From Spirosoma fluviale (lineage in GTDB: Bacteria > Bacteroidota > Bacteroidia > Cytophagales > Spirosomataceae), in contig CAMCXW010000025.1 in the NCBI GenBank assembly GCA_945883625.1, positions 1 through 32,499 on the forward strand: DNA of 32,499 nt, written 5' to 3'. Below are positions 31,497 to 32,499 of the stretch, one piece after another (positions within the stretch are counted from its first letter, which is position 1; each line of letters opens with the position of its first letter). The translations under genes and the position numbers were made by a program. The notes beneath the pieces were generated by a model. It ran no database searches. It was not told the DNA's origin and was given only the letters and a program-made list of their open reading frames with translations.

Positions 31497-32120
31497 ATGG
31501 ATGAAATAAATCTTTTGTGGCATCAGCTCACGGACTCAGAAACGATTATTCGCTCTGGCCTTCTGGTGATTACCCTCATTGTCTTTGCTGAAAACGGTTT
31601 ATTTTTTGCCTTTTTCCTTCCGGGAGATTACCTCTTATTTCTTACCGGGGTTTTTGGCGGTACAGGTGTCCTTAAAGAACCCTTGTCTACCATTATGATA
31701 AGTATTTTCCTCGCGGCGGTTATCGGTTCACTTTTGGGTTATTTATTTGGTCGGTTTTTTGGAAATTCCCTTCAACGCAGACCAGATAGTTTCTTTTTTA
31801 AGAAAAAACATCTTGAGTCAACCCGTGATTTTTTCGAAAAATACGGCTTTATGGCCTTAGTTATTTCACGCTTCTTGCCTGTTGTACGAACTTTTACCCC
31901 CATTTTAGCGGGTATTAGCCACATGCCTTGGTATAGTTTTATTGTACTCAATATTGTTGGCGCCGCGATGTGGGTAGGTATTTTAGTCGCAGGCGGTTAT
32001 TATATGGGGCAACATTTCCCTTGGATTATCAATTATGTCCAATACATCATATTGTTTTTCTTGGGGATCACTACATTTACAATTGTCAAAGGATATTTAA
32101 AATTTAAAAAAGTAACATGA
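31497..32120 (+). CDS. DedA family (VTT domain) membrane protein
   Basis: Inner-membrane protein of the SNARE-associated/VTT superfamily. Family members include undecaprenyl-phosphate and phospholipid flippases, with effects on envelope integrity. The 207 residues show the two DedA signatures, FAENGLFFAFFLPGDYLLFL near the N-terminus and SRFLPVVRTFTPILAGISHM in the middle, with conserved acidic and arginine residues and four to five membrane helices. Its stop overlaps the nuoA start by ATGA, so the two are coupled. Confidence 0.93.
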   Translation: MDEINLLWHQLTDSETIIRSGLLVITLIVFAENGLFFAFFLPGDYLLFLTGVFGGTGVLKEPLSTIMISIFLAAVIGSLLGYLFGRFFGNSLQRRPDSFFFKKKHLESTRDFFEKYGFMALVISRFLPVVRTFTPILAGISHMPWYSFIVLNIVGAAMWVGILVAGGYYMGQHFPWIINYVQYIILFFLGITTFTIVKGYLKFKKVT

Positions 32121-32499
32121 TTGAGCAGTTCGGTTATGTGGCCGCATTTATTTTGGCTGGCATATTATTTGTGGCCATTCTGCTGACGCTGGCTCGACTT
32201 ATTCGCCCCAATCGGCCGAATGAGGAGAAATTGAGCACGTATGAGTCGGGTGAGGCGCCAACTGGCAACGCAAATACGCGTTTTAATCCACGCTTTTACG
32301 TCGTCGCTTTACTATTTGTCCTTTTTGAAGTGGAACTTGTATTCTTATTCCCTTGGGCTGTTGTATTTCGTGACAAATCACTTACCGCAGCCGCGGCTGG
32401 CTGGTCTACTTTTGCACTAGTTGAAATGTTGATATTTGTTGGAATTCTTGCCCTAGGACTCGCTTTTGCTTGGAAAAGGGGCTATTTAGATTGGGAAAA
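32117..32499 (+). CDS. nuoA: NADH-quinone oxidoreductase subunit A (partial, 3' end off the window)
   Basis: Membrane subunit of respiratory complex I (ND3). The 127 codons present begin MIEQFGYVAAFILAGILFVA and hold the family blocks STYESGEAPTGNANTRFNPR FYVVALLFVLFEVELVFLFP, including the quinone-site loop, where the usual cysteine is replaced by Ser in YESGE. Three membrane helices are visible, ending near KRGYLDWEK. The frame is still open at the edge, probably close to its end. The rest of the nuo operon should follow to the right. Confidence 0.93.
   Translation, partial: MIEQFGYVAAFILAGILFVAILLTLARLIRPNRPNEEKLSTYESGEAPTGNANTRFNPRFYVVALLFVLFEVELVFLFPWAVVFRDKSLTAAAAGWSTFALVEMLIFVGILALGLAFAWKRGYLDWE

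Noticed and set aside
1-32499. tRNA, rRNA, prophage or defence-system genes
   Set aside because: None was recognised on either strand; the only mobile signature is the RAYT element.

Overview
The window comes from a Bacteroidota genome, probably of the Cytophagales/Spirosomaceae kind; the exact genus cannot be read from it. The evidence is the absence of Shine-Dalgarno sites before well-identified starts, promoters of the TTG-N19-TAnnTTTG type, the gene order secY-map-infA-rpmJ, zinc-free L36/S14/S4, a DUF4296 lipoprotein, a GH3-family protein, BatA/DUF58 genes and a CzcA pump fused to its outer-membrane channel.

Region 1 (1-14410, all minus strand) is the fused S10-spc-alpha ribosomal superoperon. 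In transcription order it reads rplC, rplD, rplW, rplB, rpsS, rplV, rpsC, rplP, rpmC, rpsQ, rplN, rplX, rplE, rpsN, rpsH, rplF, rplR, rpsE, rpmD, rplO, secY, map, infA, rpmJ, rpsM, rpsK, rpsD and rpoA, which runs off the left edge. It builds both ribosomal subunits, the Sec channel, Met-aminopeptidase, IF1 and RNA polymerase alpha. rpsJ, which normally heads the operon, is not there. rplC instead follows a roughly 350-nt leader with several hairpins and a textbook Bacteroidota promoter. Many gaps between genes hold compact hairpins. One 17-nt hairpin occurs twice, before rplE and rplR, both of which encode 5S rRNA-binding proteins.

Region 2 (14410-17130) holds that leader, two oppositely oriented blocks of degenerate 7-bp tandem repeats, fba (plus strand) with a strong G7/C7 terminator, and a RAYT-type Y1 transposase gene bracketed by two identical 38-bp palindromic repeats in inverted orientation.

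Region 3 (17128-21931, minus strand) is a tightly packed operon: DUF4296 lipoprotein, glycerophosphodiester phosphodiesterase, GH3 protein, YqeY, RlmN and a siroheme-synthase-type dehydrogenase.

Region 4 (22039-25562, plus strand) is a four-gene operon: DUF58 protein, BatD/DUF4381-position membrane protein, BatA-like VWA protein and ispE. It has no MoxR ATPase and meets the next operon tail to tail with a 4-bp overlap.

Region 5 (25559-31394, minus strand) is a heavy-metal efflux operon: a small secreted or membrane protein, a 1437-residue CzcA-TolC fusion and a CzcB-type adaptor lipoprotein. Region 6 (31497 to the right edge, plus strand) has a DedA protein overlapping the start of nuoA, the first gene of a complex I operon.

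Most of the window is ordinary housekeeping DNA. The most notable items are the RAYT element with its perfect hairpin pair, the heptad array, the structured rplC leader and the duplicated hairpin before the 5S-binding protein genes.
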